DNA of 64,000 nucleotides, from assembly GCA_964019695.1 (NCBI GenBank), contig OZ026525.1:67563753-67627752 (forward strand), written 5' to 3'. The position numbers and the translations under genes are program-made. The stretch comes from Loripinus fragilis. Taxonomy: Eukaryota > Mollusca > Bivalvia > Lucinida > Lucinidae. The notes below the pieces were generated by a model. The model worked only from the letters and a program-made list of their open reading frames with translations, had not been told where the DNA came from and did not search any database. This document shows positions 8,613 to 22,499 of this stretch, one piece after another (the stretch's first letter is position 1; the number at the start of each line of letters is the position of its first letter).

Positions 8613-10833
8613 TGTTAGGTCCGTGCCTGTCGAATTTCCGTCAAAAATTCAATTTTCCAAAACTTGCCTAAAATTGTGGAGAAACACTTCTTTTGATGAA
8701 AGGAATAAATAATTTAGCCAAAAAATATTTTCTTAGCACAATTTAAGATAGTACCTAATTTTCACTATTTTTGTAAGGTCCACGCCTGTCGAATTTCCGT
8801 CAAAAATTCAATTTTCCAAAACTTGCCTAAAATTGTGGAGAAACACTTCTTTTGATGAAAGGAATAAATAATTTAGAGAAAAAATATTTTCTTTGCACAA
8901 TTTAAGATAGAACAAATTTTCACTATTTTTGTAAGGTCCACGCCTGTCGAATTTCCGTTAAAAATCCAATTTTCCAAAAATCGCCTAAAATTGTGGAGAA
9001 ACACTTCTTTTGATGAAAGGAATAAATAATTTAGCCAAATAATATTTTCTTAGCACAATTTCAGATAGTACAAAAATTTCAATATTTTTGTAAGGTCCGC
9101 GTCTGTCGAATTTCCGTCAAAAATTCAATTTTCCAAAAATTGCCTAAAATTGTAGAGTAACACTTCTTTTGATGAAAGGAATAAATAATTTAGCCAAATA
9201 ATATTTTCTTAGCACATTTTCAGATAGTACAAAAATTTCGATATTTTTGTAAGGTCCGCGCCTGTCGAATTTACGTCAAAAATTCAATTTTCTGAAAATT
9301 GCCCAAAATTGTGGAGAAACACTTCTTTTGAAGAAAGGAATAAATAATTTAGCAAAAAATATTTTCTTAGCATAATTTAAGATAGTACCTAATTTTCACT
9401 ATTTTTGTAAGGTACGCGCCTGGCAAATTTCCGTCAAAAATTCAATTTCCAAAAATTGCCTAAAATTGTGGAGTAACACTTCTTTTGATGAAAGGAATAA
9501 ATAATTTAGCCAAAAAATATTTTCTTAGCACAAATTAAGATAGTACCTTATTTTCACTATTTTTGTAAGGTCTGCGCCTGTCGAATTTCCGTCAAAAATT
9601 CAATTTTCCAAAAATTGCCTAAAATTGTGGAGAAACACTTCTTTTGATGAAAGGAATAAATGATTAAGCCAAAAAATGTTTTCTTAGCACAATCTAAGAT
9701 AGTACCTAATTTTTAATATTTTTGTAAGGGTCGTGCCTGTCGAATTTCCATCAAAAATTCAATTTTCTAAAAATTGCCTAAAATTGTAGAGAAACACTTC
9801 TTTTGATGAAAGGAATAAATAATTTAGAGAAAAAATATTTTCTTAGCACAATTTAAGATAGTACCTAATTTTCACTATTTTTGTAAGGTCCACGCCTGTC
9901 GAATTTCCGTCAAAAATTCAATTTTCCGAAAATTGCCTAAAATTGTAGAGTAACACTTCTTTTGATGAAAGGAATAAATAATTTAGCCAAAATATATTTT
10001 CTTAGCACAAATTAAGATAGTACCTAATTTTCACTATTTTTGTAAGGTCTGCGCCTGTCGAATTTCCGTCAAAAATTCAATTTTCCAAAAATTGCCTAAA
10101 ATTGTGGAGAAACACTTCTTTTGATGAAAGGAATAAATAATTTAGCCAAAAAATATTTTCTTAGCCCAAATTAAGATAGTACATAGTTTTCACTATTTTT
10201 GTAAGGTCCGCGCCTGTCAAATTTCCGTCAAAAATTCAATTATCCAAAAATTGCCTAAAATTGTGGAGAAACACTTCTTTTGATGAAAGGAATAAATAAT
10301 TTAGAGAAATAATATTTTCTTAGCACAATTTAAGATAGTACCTAAATTTCACTATTTTTGTTAGGTTCGGGCCTGTCGAATTTCCGTCTAAAATTCAATT
10401 TTCCAAAAATTGCCTAAAATACTGGAGAAACACTTCTTTTGATGAAAGGAATAAATAATTTAGCAAAAAATATTTTCTTAGAACAATTTAAGATAGTACC
10501 TAATTTCCACTATTTTTGTAAGGGTCGCGCCTGTCGAATTTCCATCAAAAATTTAATTTTCCGAAATTTGCCTAAAATTGTGGAGAAACACTTCTTTTGA
10601 TGAAAGGAATAAATAATTTAGAGAAATAATATTTTCTTAGCACAATTTAAGATAGTCCCTAATTTTCACTATTTTTGTTAGGTCCGTGCCTGTCGAATTT
10701 CCGTCAAAAATTCAATTTTCCAAAACTTGCCTAAAATTGTGGAGAAACACTTCTTTTGATGAAAGGAATAAATAATTTAGCCAAAAAATATTTTCTTAGC
10801 ACAATTTAAGATAGTACCTAATTTTCACTATTT
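8613..10833. repeat. 14-monomer HOR, tandem copy 2 (2221 bp)
   Basis: Near-identical to 6392-8612. One visible substitution is CTGGCAAATTTCC (near 9421) against CTGGCGAATTTCC (near 7200). Such high similarity between adjacent multi-monomer units, against clear divergence between neighbouring monomers, is the defining sign of higher-order repeat structure and recent duplication. Confidence 0.9.
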
Positions 10834-13053
10834 TGTTAGGTCCGTGCCTGTCGAATTTCCGTCAAAAATTCAATTTTCCAAAACTTGCCTAAAATTGTGG
10901 AGAAACACTTCTTTTGATGAAAGGAATAAATAATTTAGCCAAAAAATATTTTCTTAGCACAATTTAAGATAGTACCTAATTTTCACTATTTTTGTTAGGT
11001 CCGTGCCTGTCGAATTTCCGTCAAAAATTCAATTTTCCAAAACTTGCCTAAAATTGTGGAGAAACACTTCTTTTGATGAAAGGAATAAATAATTTAGAGA
11101 AAAAATATTTTCTTTGCACAATTTAAGATAGTACCAAATTTTCACTATTTTTGTAAGGTCCACACCTGTCGAATTTCCGTTAAAAATCCAATTTTCCAAA
11201 AATTGCCTAAAATTGTGGAGAAACACTTCTTTTGATGAAAGGAATAAATAATTTAGCCAAATAATATTTTCTTAGCACAATTTCAGATAGTACAAAAATT
11301 TCAATATTTTTGTAAGGTCCGCGCCTGTCGAATTTACGTCAAAAATTCAATTTTCTGAAAATTGCCCAAAATTGTGGAGAAACACTTCTTTTGATGAAAG
11401 GAATAAATAATTTAGCCAAATAATATTTTCTTAGCACAATTTCAGATAGTACAAAATTTCAATATTTTTGTAAGGTCCGCGTCTGTCGAATTTACGTCAA
11501 AAATTCAATTTTCTGAAAATTGCCCAAAATTGTGGAGAAACAGTTCTTTTGATGAAAGGAATAAATAATTTAGCCAAAAAAAATTTTTTTAGCACAATTT
11601 AAGATAGTACCTAATTTTCACTATTTTTGTAAGGTCCGCGCCTGTCGAATTTCCGTCAAAAATTCAATTTCCGAAAATTGCCTAAAATTGTGGAGTAACA
11701 CTTCTTTTGATGAAAGGAATAAATAATTTAGCCAAAAAATATTTTCTTAGCACAAATTAAGATAGTACCTAATTTTCACTATTTTTGTAAGGTCTGCCCC
11801 TGTCAAATTTTCGTCAAAAATTCAATTTTCCAAAAATTGCCTAAAATTGTGGAGAAACACTTCTTTAGATGAAAGGAATAAATAATTAAGCCAAAAAATA
11901 TTTTTTAGCACTATTTAAGATAGTACCTAATTTTCACTATTTTTGTAAGGTCCACACCTGTCGAATTTCCGTCAAAAATTCAATTTTCCAAAAATTACCT
12001 AAAATTGTGGAGAAACACTTCTTTTGATGAAAGGAATAAATAATTTAGCCAAAAAATATTTTCTTAGCCCAAATTAAGATAGTACCTAGTTTTCACTATT
12101 TTTGTAAGGTCCGCACCTGTCAAATTTCGGTCAAAAATTCAATTATCCAAAAATTGCCTAAAATTGTGGAGAAACACTTCTTTTGATGAAAGGAATAAAT
12201 AATTTAGAGAAATAATATTTTCTTAGCACAATTTAAGATAGTACCTAAATTTCACTATTTTTGTTAGGTTCGGGCCTGTCGAATTTCCGTCTAAAATTCA
12301 ATTTTCCAAAAATTGCCTAAAATACTGGAGAAACACTTCTTTTGATGAAAGGAATAAATAATTTAGCAAAAAATATTTTCTTAGAACAATTTAAGATAGT
12401 ACCTAATTTCCACTATTTTTGTAAGGGTCGCGCCTGTCGAATTTCCATCAAAAATTTAATTTTCCGAAATTTGCCTAAAATTGTGGAGAAACACTTCTTT
12501 TGATGAAAGGAATAAATAATTTAGAGAAATAATATTTTCTTAGCACAATTTAAGATAGTCCCTAATTTTCACTATTTTTGTAAGGTCCGCCCCAATCCAA
12601 TTTCCGTCAAAAATTCAATTTTCAAAAATTGCCTAAAATTGTGGAGAAACACTTCTTTTGATGAAAGGAATAAATAATTTAGCCAAAAAATATTTTCTTA
12701 GCACAATTTAAGATAGTACCTAATTTTCACTATTTTGTTAGGTCCATGCCTGTCGAATTTCCGTCAAAAATTCAATTTTCCAAAACTTGCCTAAAATTGT
12801 GGAGAAACACTTCTTTTGATGAAAGGAATAAATAATTTAGCCAAAAAATATTTTCTTAGCACAATTTAAGATAGTACCTAATTTTCACTATTTTTGTTAG
12901 GTCCGTGCCTGTCGAATTTCCGTCAAAAATTCAATTTTCCAAAACTTGCCTAAAATTGTGGAGAAACACTTCTTTTGATGAAAGGAATAAATAATTTAGC
13001 CAAAAAATATTTTCTTAGCACAATTTAAGATAGTACCTAATTTTCACTATTTT
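10224..13053. repeat. A-type HOR segment, copy 2 (twin of 3721-6550)
   Basis: This is the second copy of the 41-monomer-offset duplication. It starts in monomers with CAATTATCC, runs through AAAATACTGG at 10416 and 12319, and ends in a run of GTTAGGTCCGTGCC monomers. It directly follows, and overlaps, the 2221-bp tandem pair that ends near 10995. Confidence 0.85.
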
Positions 13054-14583
13054 GTTAGGTCCGTGCCTGTCGAATTTCCGTCAAAAATTCAATTTTCCAA
13101 AACTTGCTTAAAATTGTGGAGAAACACTTCTTTTGATGAAAGGAATAAATAATTTAGCCAAAAAATATTTTCTTAGCACAATTTAAGATAGTACCTAATT
13201 TTCACTATTTTTGTTAGGTCCGTGCCTGTCGAATTTCCGTCAAAAATTCAATTTTCCAAAACTTGCCTAAAATTGTGGAGAAACACTTCTTTTGATGAAA
13301 GGAATAAATAATTTAGAGAAAAAATATTTTCTTTGCACAATTTAAGATAGTACCAAATTTTCACTATTTTTGTAAGGTCCACACCTGTCGAATTTCCGTT
13401 AAAAATCCAATTTTCCAAAAATTGCCTAAAATTGTGGAGAAACACTTCTTTTGATGAAAGGAATAAATAATTTAGCCAAATAATATTTTCTTAGCACAAT
13501 TTCAGATAGTACAAAAATTTCAATATTTTTGTAAGGTCCGCGCCTGTCGAATTTACGTCAAAAATTCAATTTTCTGAAAATTGCCCAAAATTGTGGAGAA
13601 ACACTTCTTTTGATGAAAGGAATAAATAATTTAGCCAAATAATATTTTCTTAGCACAATTTCAGATAGTACAAAATTTCAATATTTTTGTAAGGTCTGCG
13701 TCTGTCGAATTTACGTCAAAAATTCAATTTTCTGAAAATTGCCCAAAATTGTGGAGAAACACTTCTTTTGAAGAAAGGAATAAATAATTTAGCAAAAAAT
13801 ATTTTCTTAGCATAATTTAAGATAGTACCTAATTTTCACTATTTTTGTAAGGTACACACCTGGCGAATTTCCGTAAAAAAATTCAATTTCCAAAAATTGC
13901 CTAAAATTGTGGAGTAACACTTCTTTGATGAAAGGAATAAATAATTTAGCCAAAAAATATTTTCTTAGCACAAATTAAGATAGTACCTAATTTTCACTAT
14001 TTTTGTAAGGTTTGCGCCTGTCGAATTTCCGTCAAAAATTCAATTTTCCAAAAATCGCCTAAAATTGTGGAGAAACACTTCTTTTGATGAAAGGAATAAA
14101 TGATTAAGCCAAAAAATGTTTTCTTAGCACAATCTAAGATAGTACCTAATTTTCAATATTTTTGTAAGGGTCGTGCCTGTCGAATTTCCATCAAAAATTC
14201 AATTTTCTAAAAATTGCCTAAAATTGTAGAGAAACACTTCTTTTGATGAAAGGAATAAATAATTTAGAGAAAAAATATTTTCTTAGCACAATTTAAGATA
14301 GTACCTAATTTTCACTATTTTTGTAAGGTCCACGCCTGTCGAATTTCTGTCAAAAATTCAATTTTCCAAAAATTGCCTAAAATTGTGGAGAAACACTTCT
14401 TTTGATGAAAGGAATAAATAATTTAGCCAAAAAATATTTTCTTAGCACAATTTAAGATAGTACCTAATTTTCACTATTTTTGTTAGGTCTGGCCTGTCGA
14501 ATTTCCGTCAAAAATTCAATTTTCCAAAACTTGCCTAAAATTGTGGAGAAACACTTCTTTTGATGAAAGGAATAAATAATTTA
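12120..14583. repeat. A-type HOR segment (twin at 16085-18548, offset 3965)
   Basis: The segment matches 16085-18548 at an offset of 3965 bp (25 monomers), with shared rare markers: CGTAAAAAAATTC with CTTCTTTGATG (near 13873-13930 and 17838-17895), AAATGATTAAGCC and GTTAGGTCTGGCC. Some monomers differ, such as TTTAGCCAAAA (near 12837) against TTTAGAGAAAA (near 16802). The match ends where AGAGAAAAAAT (14583) meets AGCCAAATAAT (18548). Confidence 0.78.
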
Positions 14584-15370
14584 GAGAAAAAATATTTTCT
14601 TTGCACAATTTAAGATAGAACAAATTTTCACTATTTTTGTAAGGTCCACGCCTGTCGAATTTCCGTTAAAAATCCAATTTTCCAAAAATTGCCTAAAATT
14701 GTGGAGAAACACTTCTTTTGATGAAAGGAATAAATAATTTAGCCAAATAATATTTTCTTAGCACAATTTCAGATAGTACAAAAATTTCAATATTTTTGTA
14801 AGGTCCGCGCCTGTCGAATTTACGTCAAAAATTCAATTTTCTGAAAATTGCCCAAAATTGTGGAGAAACACTTCTTTTGATGAAAGGAATAAATAATTTA
14901 GCCAAATAATATTTTCTTAGCACATTTTCAGATAGTACAAAAATTTCGATATTTTTGTAAGGTCCGCGCCTGTCGAATTTACGTCAAAAATTCAATTTTC
15001 TGAAAATTGCCCAAAATTGTGGAGAAACACTTCTTTTGAAGAAAGGAATAAATAATTTAGCAAAAAATATTTTCTTAGCATAATTTAAGATAGTACCTAA
15101 TTTTCACTATTTTTGTAAGGTACGCGCCTGGCGAATTTCCGTCAAAAATTCAATTTCCCAAAATTGCCTAAAATTGTGGAGTAACACTTCTTTTGATGAA
15201 AGGAATAAATAATTTAGCCAAAAAATATTTTCTTAGCACAAATTAAGATAGTACCTTATTTTCACTATTTTTGTAAGGTCTGCGCCTGTCGAATTTCCGT
15301 CAAAAATTCAATTTTCCAAAAATTGCCTAAAATTGTGGAGAAACACTTCTTTTGATGAAAGGAATAAATG

Positions 15371-18300
15371 ATTAAGCCAAAAAATGTTTTCTTAGCACAA
15401 TCTAAGATAGTACCTAATTTTTAATATTTTTGTAAGGGTCGTGCCTGTCGAATTTCCATCAAAAATTCAATTTTCTAAAAATTGCCTAAAATTGTAGAGA
15501 AACACTTCTTTTGATGAAAGGAATAAATAATTTAGAGAAAAAATATTTTCTTAGCACAATTTAAGATAGTACCTAATTTTCACTATTTTTGTAAGGTCCA
15601 CGCCTGTCGAATTTCTGTCAAAAATTCAATTTTCCAAAAATTGCCTTAAAATTGTGGAGAAACACTTCTTTTGATGAAAGGAATAAATAATTTAGCCAAA
15701 AAATATTTTTTTAGCACAATTTAAGATAGTACCTAATTTTCACTATTTTTGTAAGGTCCGCGCCTGTCGAATTTCCGTCAAAAATTCAATTTTCCGAAAA
15801 TTGCCTAAAATTGTGGAGTAACACTTCTTTTGATGAAAGGAATAAATAATTTAGCCAAAAAATATTTTCTTAGCACAAATTAAGATAGTACCTAATTTTC
15901 ACTATTTTTGTAAGGTCTGCGCCTGTCGAATTTCCGTCAAAAATTCAATTTTCCAAAAATTGCCTAAAATTGTGGAGAAACACTTCTTTTGATGAAAGGA
16001 ATAAATAATTTAGCCAAAAAATATTTTCTTAGCCCAAATTAAGATAGTACCTAGTTTTCACTATTTTTGTAAGGTCTGCGCCTGTCAAATTTCCGTCAAA
16101 AATTCAATTATCCAAAAATTGCCTAAAATTGTGGAGAAACACTTCTTTTGATGAAAGGAATAAATAATTTAGAGAAATAATATTTTCTTAGCACAATTTA
16201 AGATAGTACCTAAATTTCACTATTTTTGTTAGGTTCGGGCCTGTCGAATTTCCGTCTAAAATTCAATTTTCCAAAAATTGCCTAAAATACTGGAGAAACA
16301 CTTCTTTTGATGAAAGGAATAAATAATTTAGCAAAAAATATTTTCTTAGAACAATTTAAGATAGTACCTAATTTCCACTATTTTTGTAAGGATCGCGCCT
16401 GTCGAATTTCCATCAAAAATTTAATTTTCCGAAATTTGCCTAAAATTGTGGAGAAACACTTCTTTTGATGAAAGGAATAAATAATTTAGAGAAATAATAT
16501 TTTCTTAGCACAATTTAAGATAGTCCCTAATTTTCACTATTTTTGTAAGGTCCGCCCCAATCCAATTTCCGTCAAAAATTCAATTTTCAAAAATTGCCTA
16601 AAATTGTGGAGAAACACTTCTTTTGATGAAAGGAATAAATAATTTAGCCAAAAAATATTTTCTTAACACAATTTAAGATAGTACCTAATTTTCACTATTT
16701 TGTTAGGTCCATGCCTGTCGAATTTCCGTCAAAAATTCAATTTTCCAAAACTTGCCTAAAATTGTGGAGAAACACTTCTTTTGATGAAAGGAATAAATAA
16801 TTTAGAGAAAAAATATTTTCTTAGCACAATTTAAGATAGTACCTAATTTTCACTATTTTTGTTAGGTCCGTGCCTGTCGAATTTCCGTCAAAAATTCAAT
16901 TTTCCAAAACTTGCCTAAAATTGTGGAGAAACACTTCTTTTGATGAAAGGAATAAATAATTTAGCCAAAAAATATTTTCTTAGCACAATTTAAGATAGTA
17001 CCTAATTTTCACTATTTTGTTACGTCCGTGCCTGTCGAATTTCCGTCAAAAATTCAATTTTCCAAAACTTGCCTAAAATTGTGGAGAAACACTTCTTTTG
17101 ATGAAAGGAATAAATAATTTAGCCAAAAAATATTTTCTTAGCACAATTTAAGATAGTACCTAATTTTCACTATTTTTGTTAGGTCCGTGCCTGTCGAATT
17201 TCCGTCAAAAATTCAATTTTCCAAAACTTGCCTAAAATTGTGGAGAAACACTTCTTTTGATGAAAGGAATAAATAATTTAGAGAAAAAATATTTTCTTTG
17301 CACAATTTAAGATAGTACCAAATTTTCACTATTTTTGTAAGGTCCACACCTGTCGAATTTCCGTTAAAAATCCAATTTTCCAAAAATTGCCTAAAATTGT
17401 GGAGAAACACTTCTTTTGATGAAAGGAATAAATAATTTAGCCAAATAATATTTTCTTAGCACAATTTCAGATAGTACAAAAATTTCAATATTTTTGTAAG
17501 GTCCGCGCCTGTCGAATTTACGTCAAAAATTCAATTTTCTGAAAATTGCCCAAAATTGTGGAGAAACACTTCTTTTGATGAAAGGAATAAATAATTTAGC
17601 CAAATAATATTTTCTTAGCACAATTTCAGATAGTACAAAATTTCAATATTTTTGTAAGGTCCGCGTCTGTCGAATTTACGTCAAAAATTCAATTTTCTGA
17701 AAATTGCCCAAAATTGTGGAGAAACACTTCTTTTGAAGAAAGGAATAAATAATTTAGCAAAAAATATTTTCTTAGCATAATTTAAGATAGTACCTAATTT
17801 TCACTATTTTTGTAAGGTACGCACCTGGCGAATTTCCGTAAAAAAATTCAATTTCCAAAAATTGCCTAAAATTGTGGAGTAACACTTCTTTGATGAAAGG
17901 AATAAATAATTTAGCCAAAAAATATTTTCTTTGCACAAATTAAGATAGTACCTAATTTTCACTATTTTTGTAAGGTTTGCGCCTGTCGAATTTCCGTCAA
18001 AAATTCAATTTTCCAAAAATCGCCTAAAATTGTGGAGAAACACTTCTTTTGATGAAAGGAATAAATGATTAAGCCAAAAAATGTTTTCTTAGCACAATCT
18101 AAGATAGTACCTAATTTTCAATATTTTTGTAAGGGTCGTGCCTGTCGAATTTCCATCAAAAATTCAATTTTCTAAAAATTGCCTAAAATTGTAGAGAAAC
18201 ACTTCTTTTGATGAAAGGAATAAATAATTTAGAGAAAAAATATTTTCTTAGCACAATTTAAGATAGTACCTAATTTTCACTATTTTTGTAAGGTCCACGC

Positions 18301-18550
18301 CTGTCGAATTTCCGTCAAAAATTCAATTTTCCAAAAATTGCCTAAAATTGTGGAGAAACACTTCTTTTGATGAAAGGAATAAATAATTTAGCCAAAAAAT
18401 ATTTTCTTAGCACAATTTAAGATAGTACCTAATTTTCACTATTTTTGTTAGGTCTGGCCTGTCGAATTTCCGTCAAAAATTCAATTTTCCAAAACTTGCC
18501 TAAAATTGTGGAGAAACACTTCTTTTGATGAAAGGAATAAATAATTTAGC
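15371..18550. repeat. 20-monomer A-type segment, tandem copy 1 (offset 3332)
   Basis: About 3180 bp match 18703-21882 at an offset of 3332 bp (21 monomers). The order of variants is kept: TTTTTAATATT, TTTTTTTAGC, TTAGCCCAAATT, AAAATACTGG (16284 and 19616), CCGCCCCAATCC, a run of GTTAGG monomers, TTCTTTGCAC, CAGATAGTAC, GAAGAAAGG and AAATGATTAAG. Small substitutions separate the copies, for example GGTCTGCGCC (near 16074) against GGTCCGCGCC. Confidence 0.85.
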
Positions 18551-18702
18551 CAAATAATATTTTCTTTGCACAATTTAAGATAGTACCAAATTTTCACTAT
18601 TTTTGTAAGATCCACGCCTGTCGAATTTCCGTTAAAAATCCAATTTTCCAAAAATTGCCTAAAATTGTGGAGAAACACTTCTTTTGATGAAAGGAATAAA
18701 TA
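18551..18702. repeat. Hybrid monomer joining two HOR copies
   Basis: The monomer here has an AGCCAAATAATATT leader, normally paired with CAGATAGTAC, followed by TTCTTTGCAC, normally paired with AGAGAAAAAAT. Directly after it comes an AGCCAAAAAATGTTTTC monomer, where the other copies (for example after 22010) go on through further monomers. The combination is unique in the window and is the seam between the copies at 15371-18550 and 18703-21882. A recombinant monomer from unequal exchange fits best. Confidence 0.7.
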
Positions 18703-21700
18703 ATTTAGCCAAAAAATGTTTTCTTAGCACAATCTAAGATAGTACCTAATTTTTAATATTTTTGTAAGGGTCGTGCCTGTCGAATTTCCATCAAAAATTC
18801 AATTTTCTAAAAATTGCCTAAAATTGTAGAGAAACACTTCTTTTGATGAAAGGAATAAATAATTTAGAGAAAAAATATTTTCTTAGCACAATTTAAGATA
18901 GTACCTAATTTTCACTATTTTTGTAAGGTCCACGCCTGTCGAATTTCCGTCAAAAATTCAATTTTCCAAAAATTGCCTTAAAATTGTGAAGAAACACTTC
19001 TTTTGATGAAAGGAATAAATAATTTAGCCAAAAAATATTTTTTTAGCACAATTTAAGATAGTACCTAATTTTCACTATTTTTGTAAGGTCCGCGCCTGTC
19101 GAATTTCCGTCAAAAATTCAATTTTCCGAAAATTGCCTAAAATTGTGGAGTAACACTTCTTTTGATGAAAGGAATAAATAATTTAGCCAAAAAATATTTT
19201 CTTAGCACAAATTAAGATAGTACCTAATTTTCACTATTTTTGTAAGGTCTGCGCCTGTCGAATTTCCGTCAAAAATTCAATTTTCCAAAAATTGCCTAAA
19301 ATTGTGGAGAAACACTTCTTTTGATGAAAGGAATAAATAATTTAGCCAAAAAATATTTTCTTAGCCCAAATTAAGATAGTACCTAGTTTTCACTATTTTT
19401 GTAAGGTCCGCGCCTGTCAAATTTCCGTCAAAAATTCAATTATCCAAAAATTGCCTAAAATTGTGGAGAAACACTTCTTTTGATGAAAGGAATAAATAAT
19501 TTAGAGAAATAATATTTTCTTAGCACAATTTAAGATAGTACCTAAATTTCACTATTTTTGTTAGGTTCGGGCCTGTCGAATTTCCGTCTAAAATTCAATT
19601 TTCCAAAAATTGCCTAAAATACTGGAGAAACACTTCTTTTGATGAAAGGAATAAATAATTTAGCAAAAAATATTTTCTTAGAACAATTTAAGATAGTACC
19701 TAATTTCCACTATTTTTGTAAGGGTCGCGCCTGTCGAATTTCCATCAAAAATTTAATTTTCCGAAATTTGCCTAAAATTGTGGAGAAACACTTCTTTTGA
19801 TGAAAGGAATAAATAATTTAGAGAAATAATATTTTCTTAGCACAATTTAAGATAGTCCCTAATTTTCACTATTTTTGTAAGGTCCGCCCCAATCCAATTT
19901 CCGTCAAAAATTCAATTTTCAAAAATTGCCTAAAATTGTGGAGAAACACTTCTTTTGATGAAAGGAATAAATAATTTAGCCAAAAAATATTTTCTTAGCA
20001 CAATTTAAGATAGTACATAATTTTCACTATTTTGTTAGGTCCATGCCTGTCGAATTTCCGTCAAAAATTCAATTTTCCAAAACTTGCCTAAAATTGTGGA
20101 GAAACACTTCTTTTGATGAAAGGAATAAATAATTTAGCCAAAAAATATTTTCTTAGCACAATTTAAGATAGTACCTAATTTTCACTATTTTTGTTAGGTC
20201 CGTGCCTGTCGAATTTCCGTCAAAAATTCAATTTTCCAAAACTTGCCTAAAATTGTGGAGAAACACTTCTTTTGATGAAAGGAATAAATAATTTAGCCAA
20301 AAAATATTTTCTTAGCACAATTTAAGATAGTACCTAATTTTCACTATTTTGTTAGGTCCGTGCCTGTCGAATTTCCGTCAAAAATTCAATTTTCCAAAAC
20401 TTGCCTAAAATTGTGGAGAAACACTTCTTTTGATGAAAGGAATAAATAATTTAGCCAAAAAATATTTTCTTAGCACAATTTAAGATAGTACCTAATTTTC
20501 ACTATTTTTGTTAGGTCCGTGCCTGTCGAATTTCCGTCAAAAATTCAATTTTCCAAAACTTGCCTAAAATTGTGGAGAAACACTTCTTTTGATGAAAGGA
20601 ATAAATAATTTAGAGAAAAAATATTTTCTTTGCACAATTTAAGATAGTACCAAATTTTCACTATTTTTGTAAGGTCCACACCTGTCGAATTTCCGTTAAA
20701 AATCCAATTTTCCAAAAATTGCCTAAAATTGTGGAGAAACACTTCTTTTGATGAAAGGAATAAATAATTTAGCCAAATAATATTTTCTTAGCACAATATC
20801 AGATAGTACAAAAATTTCAATATTTTTGTAAGGTCCGCGCCTGTCGAATTTACGTCAAAAATTCAATTTTCTGAAAATTGCCCAAAATTGTGGAGAAACA
20901 CTTCTTTTGATGAAAGGAATAAATAATTTAGCCAAATAATATTTTCTTAGCACAATTTCAGATAGTACAAAATTTCAATATTTTTGTAAGGTCCGCGTCT
21001 GTCGAATTTACGTCAAAAATTCAATTTTCTGAAAATTGCCCAAAATTGTGGAGAAACACTTCTTTTGAAGAAAGGAATAAATAATTTAGCAAAAAATATT
21101 TTCTTAGCATAATTTAAGATAGTACCTAATTTTCACTATTTTTGTAAGGTACGCACCTGGCGAATTTCCGTAAAAAAATTCAATTTCCAAAAATTGCCTA
21201 AAATTGTGGAGTAACACTTCTTTGATGAAAGGAATAAATAATTTAGCCAAAAAATATTTTCTTAGCACAAATTAAGATAGTACCTAATTTTCACTATTTT
21301 TGTAAGGTTTGCGCCTGTCGAATTTCCGTCAAAAATTCAATTTTCCAAAAATCGCCTAAAATTGTGGAGAAACACTTCTTTTGATGAAAGGAATAAATGA
21401 TTAAGCCAAAAAATGTTTTCTTAGCACAATCTAAGATAGTACCTAATTTTCAATATTTTTGTAAGGGTCGTGCCTGTCGAATTTCCATCAAAAATTCAAT
21501 TTTCTAAAAATTGCCTAAAATTGTAGAGAAACACTTCTTTTGATGAAAGGAATAAATAATTTAGAGAAAAAATATTTTCTTAGCACAATTTAAGATAGTA
21601 CCTAATTTTCACTATTTTTGTAAGGTCCACGCCTGTCGAATTTCCGTCAAAAATTCAATTTTCCAAAAATTGCCTAAAATTGTGGAGAAACACTTCTTTT

Positions 21701-21882
21701 GATGAAAGGAATAAATAATTTAGCCAAAAAATATTTTCTTAGCACAATTTAAGATAGTACCTAATTTTCACTATTTTTGTTAGGTCTGGCCTGTCGAATT
21801 TCCGTCAAAAATTCAATTTTCCAAAACTTGCCTAAAATTGTGGAGAAACACTTCTTTTGATGAAAGGAATAAATAATTTAGA
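18703..21882. repeat. 20-monomer A-type segment, tandem copy 2
   Basis: Second copy of 15371-18550. At its right edge it keeps the AGAGAAAAAATATTTTCTTTGC form that is replaced in copy 1, so copy 2 shows the unrecombined order. A-type monomers continue past it to about 22500. Confidence 0.85.
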
Positions 21883-22499
21883 GAAAAAATATTTTCTTTG
21901 CACAATTTAAGATAGTACCAAATTTTCACTATTTTTGTAAGATCCACGCCTGTCGAATTTCCGTTAAAAATCCAATTTTCCAAAAATTGCCTAAAATTGT
22001 GGAGAAACACTTCTTTTGATGAAAGGAATAAATAATTTAGCCAAATAATATTTTCTTAGCACAATTTCAGATAGTACAAAATTTTCAATATTTTTGTAAG
22101 GTCCGCGCCTGTCGAATTTACGTCAAAAATTCAATTTTCTGAAAATTGCCCAAAATTGTGGAGAAACACTTCTTTTGATGAAAGGAATAAATAATTTAGC
22201 CAAATAATATTTTCTTAGCACAATTTCAGATAGTACAAAATTTCAATATTTTTGTAAGGTCCGCGCCTGTCGAATTTACGTCAAAAATTCAATTTTCTGA
22301 AAATTGCCCAAAATTGTGGAGAAACACTTCTTTTGAAGAAAGGAATAAATAATTTAGCAAAAAATATTTTCTTAGCATAATTTAAGATAGTACCTAATTT
22401 TCACTATTTTTGTAAGGTCCACGCCTGTCGAATTTCCGTCAAAAATTCAATTTTCCAAAAATTGCCTAAAATTGTGGAGAAACACTTCTTTTGATGAAA

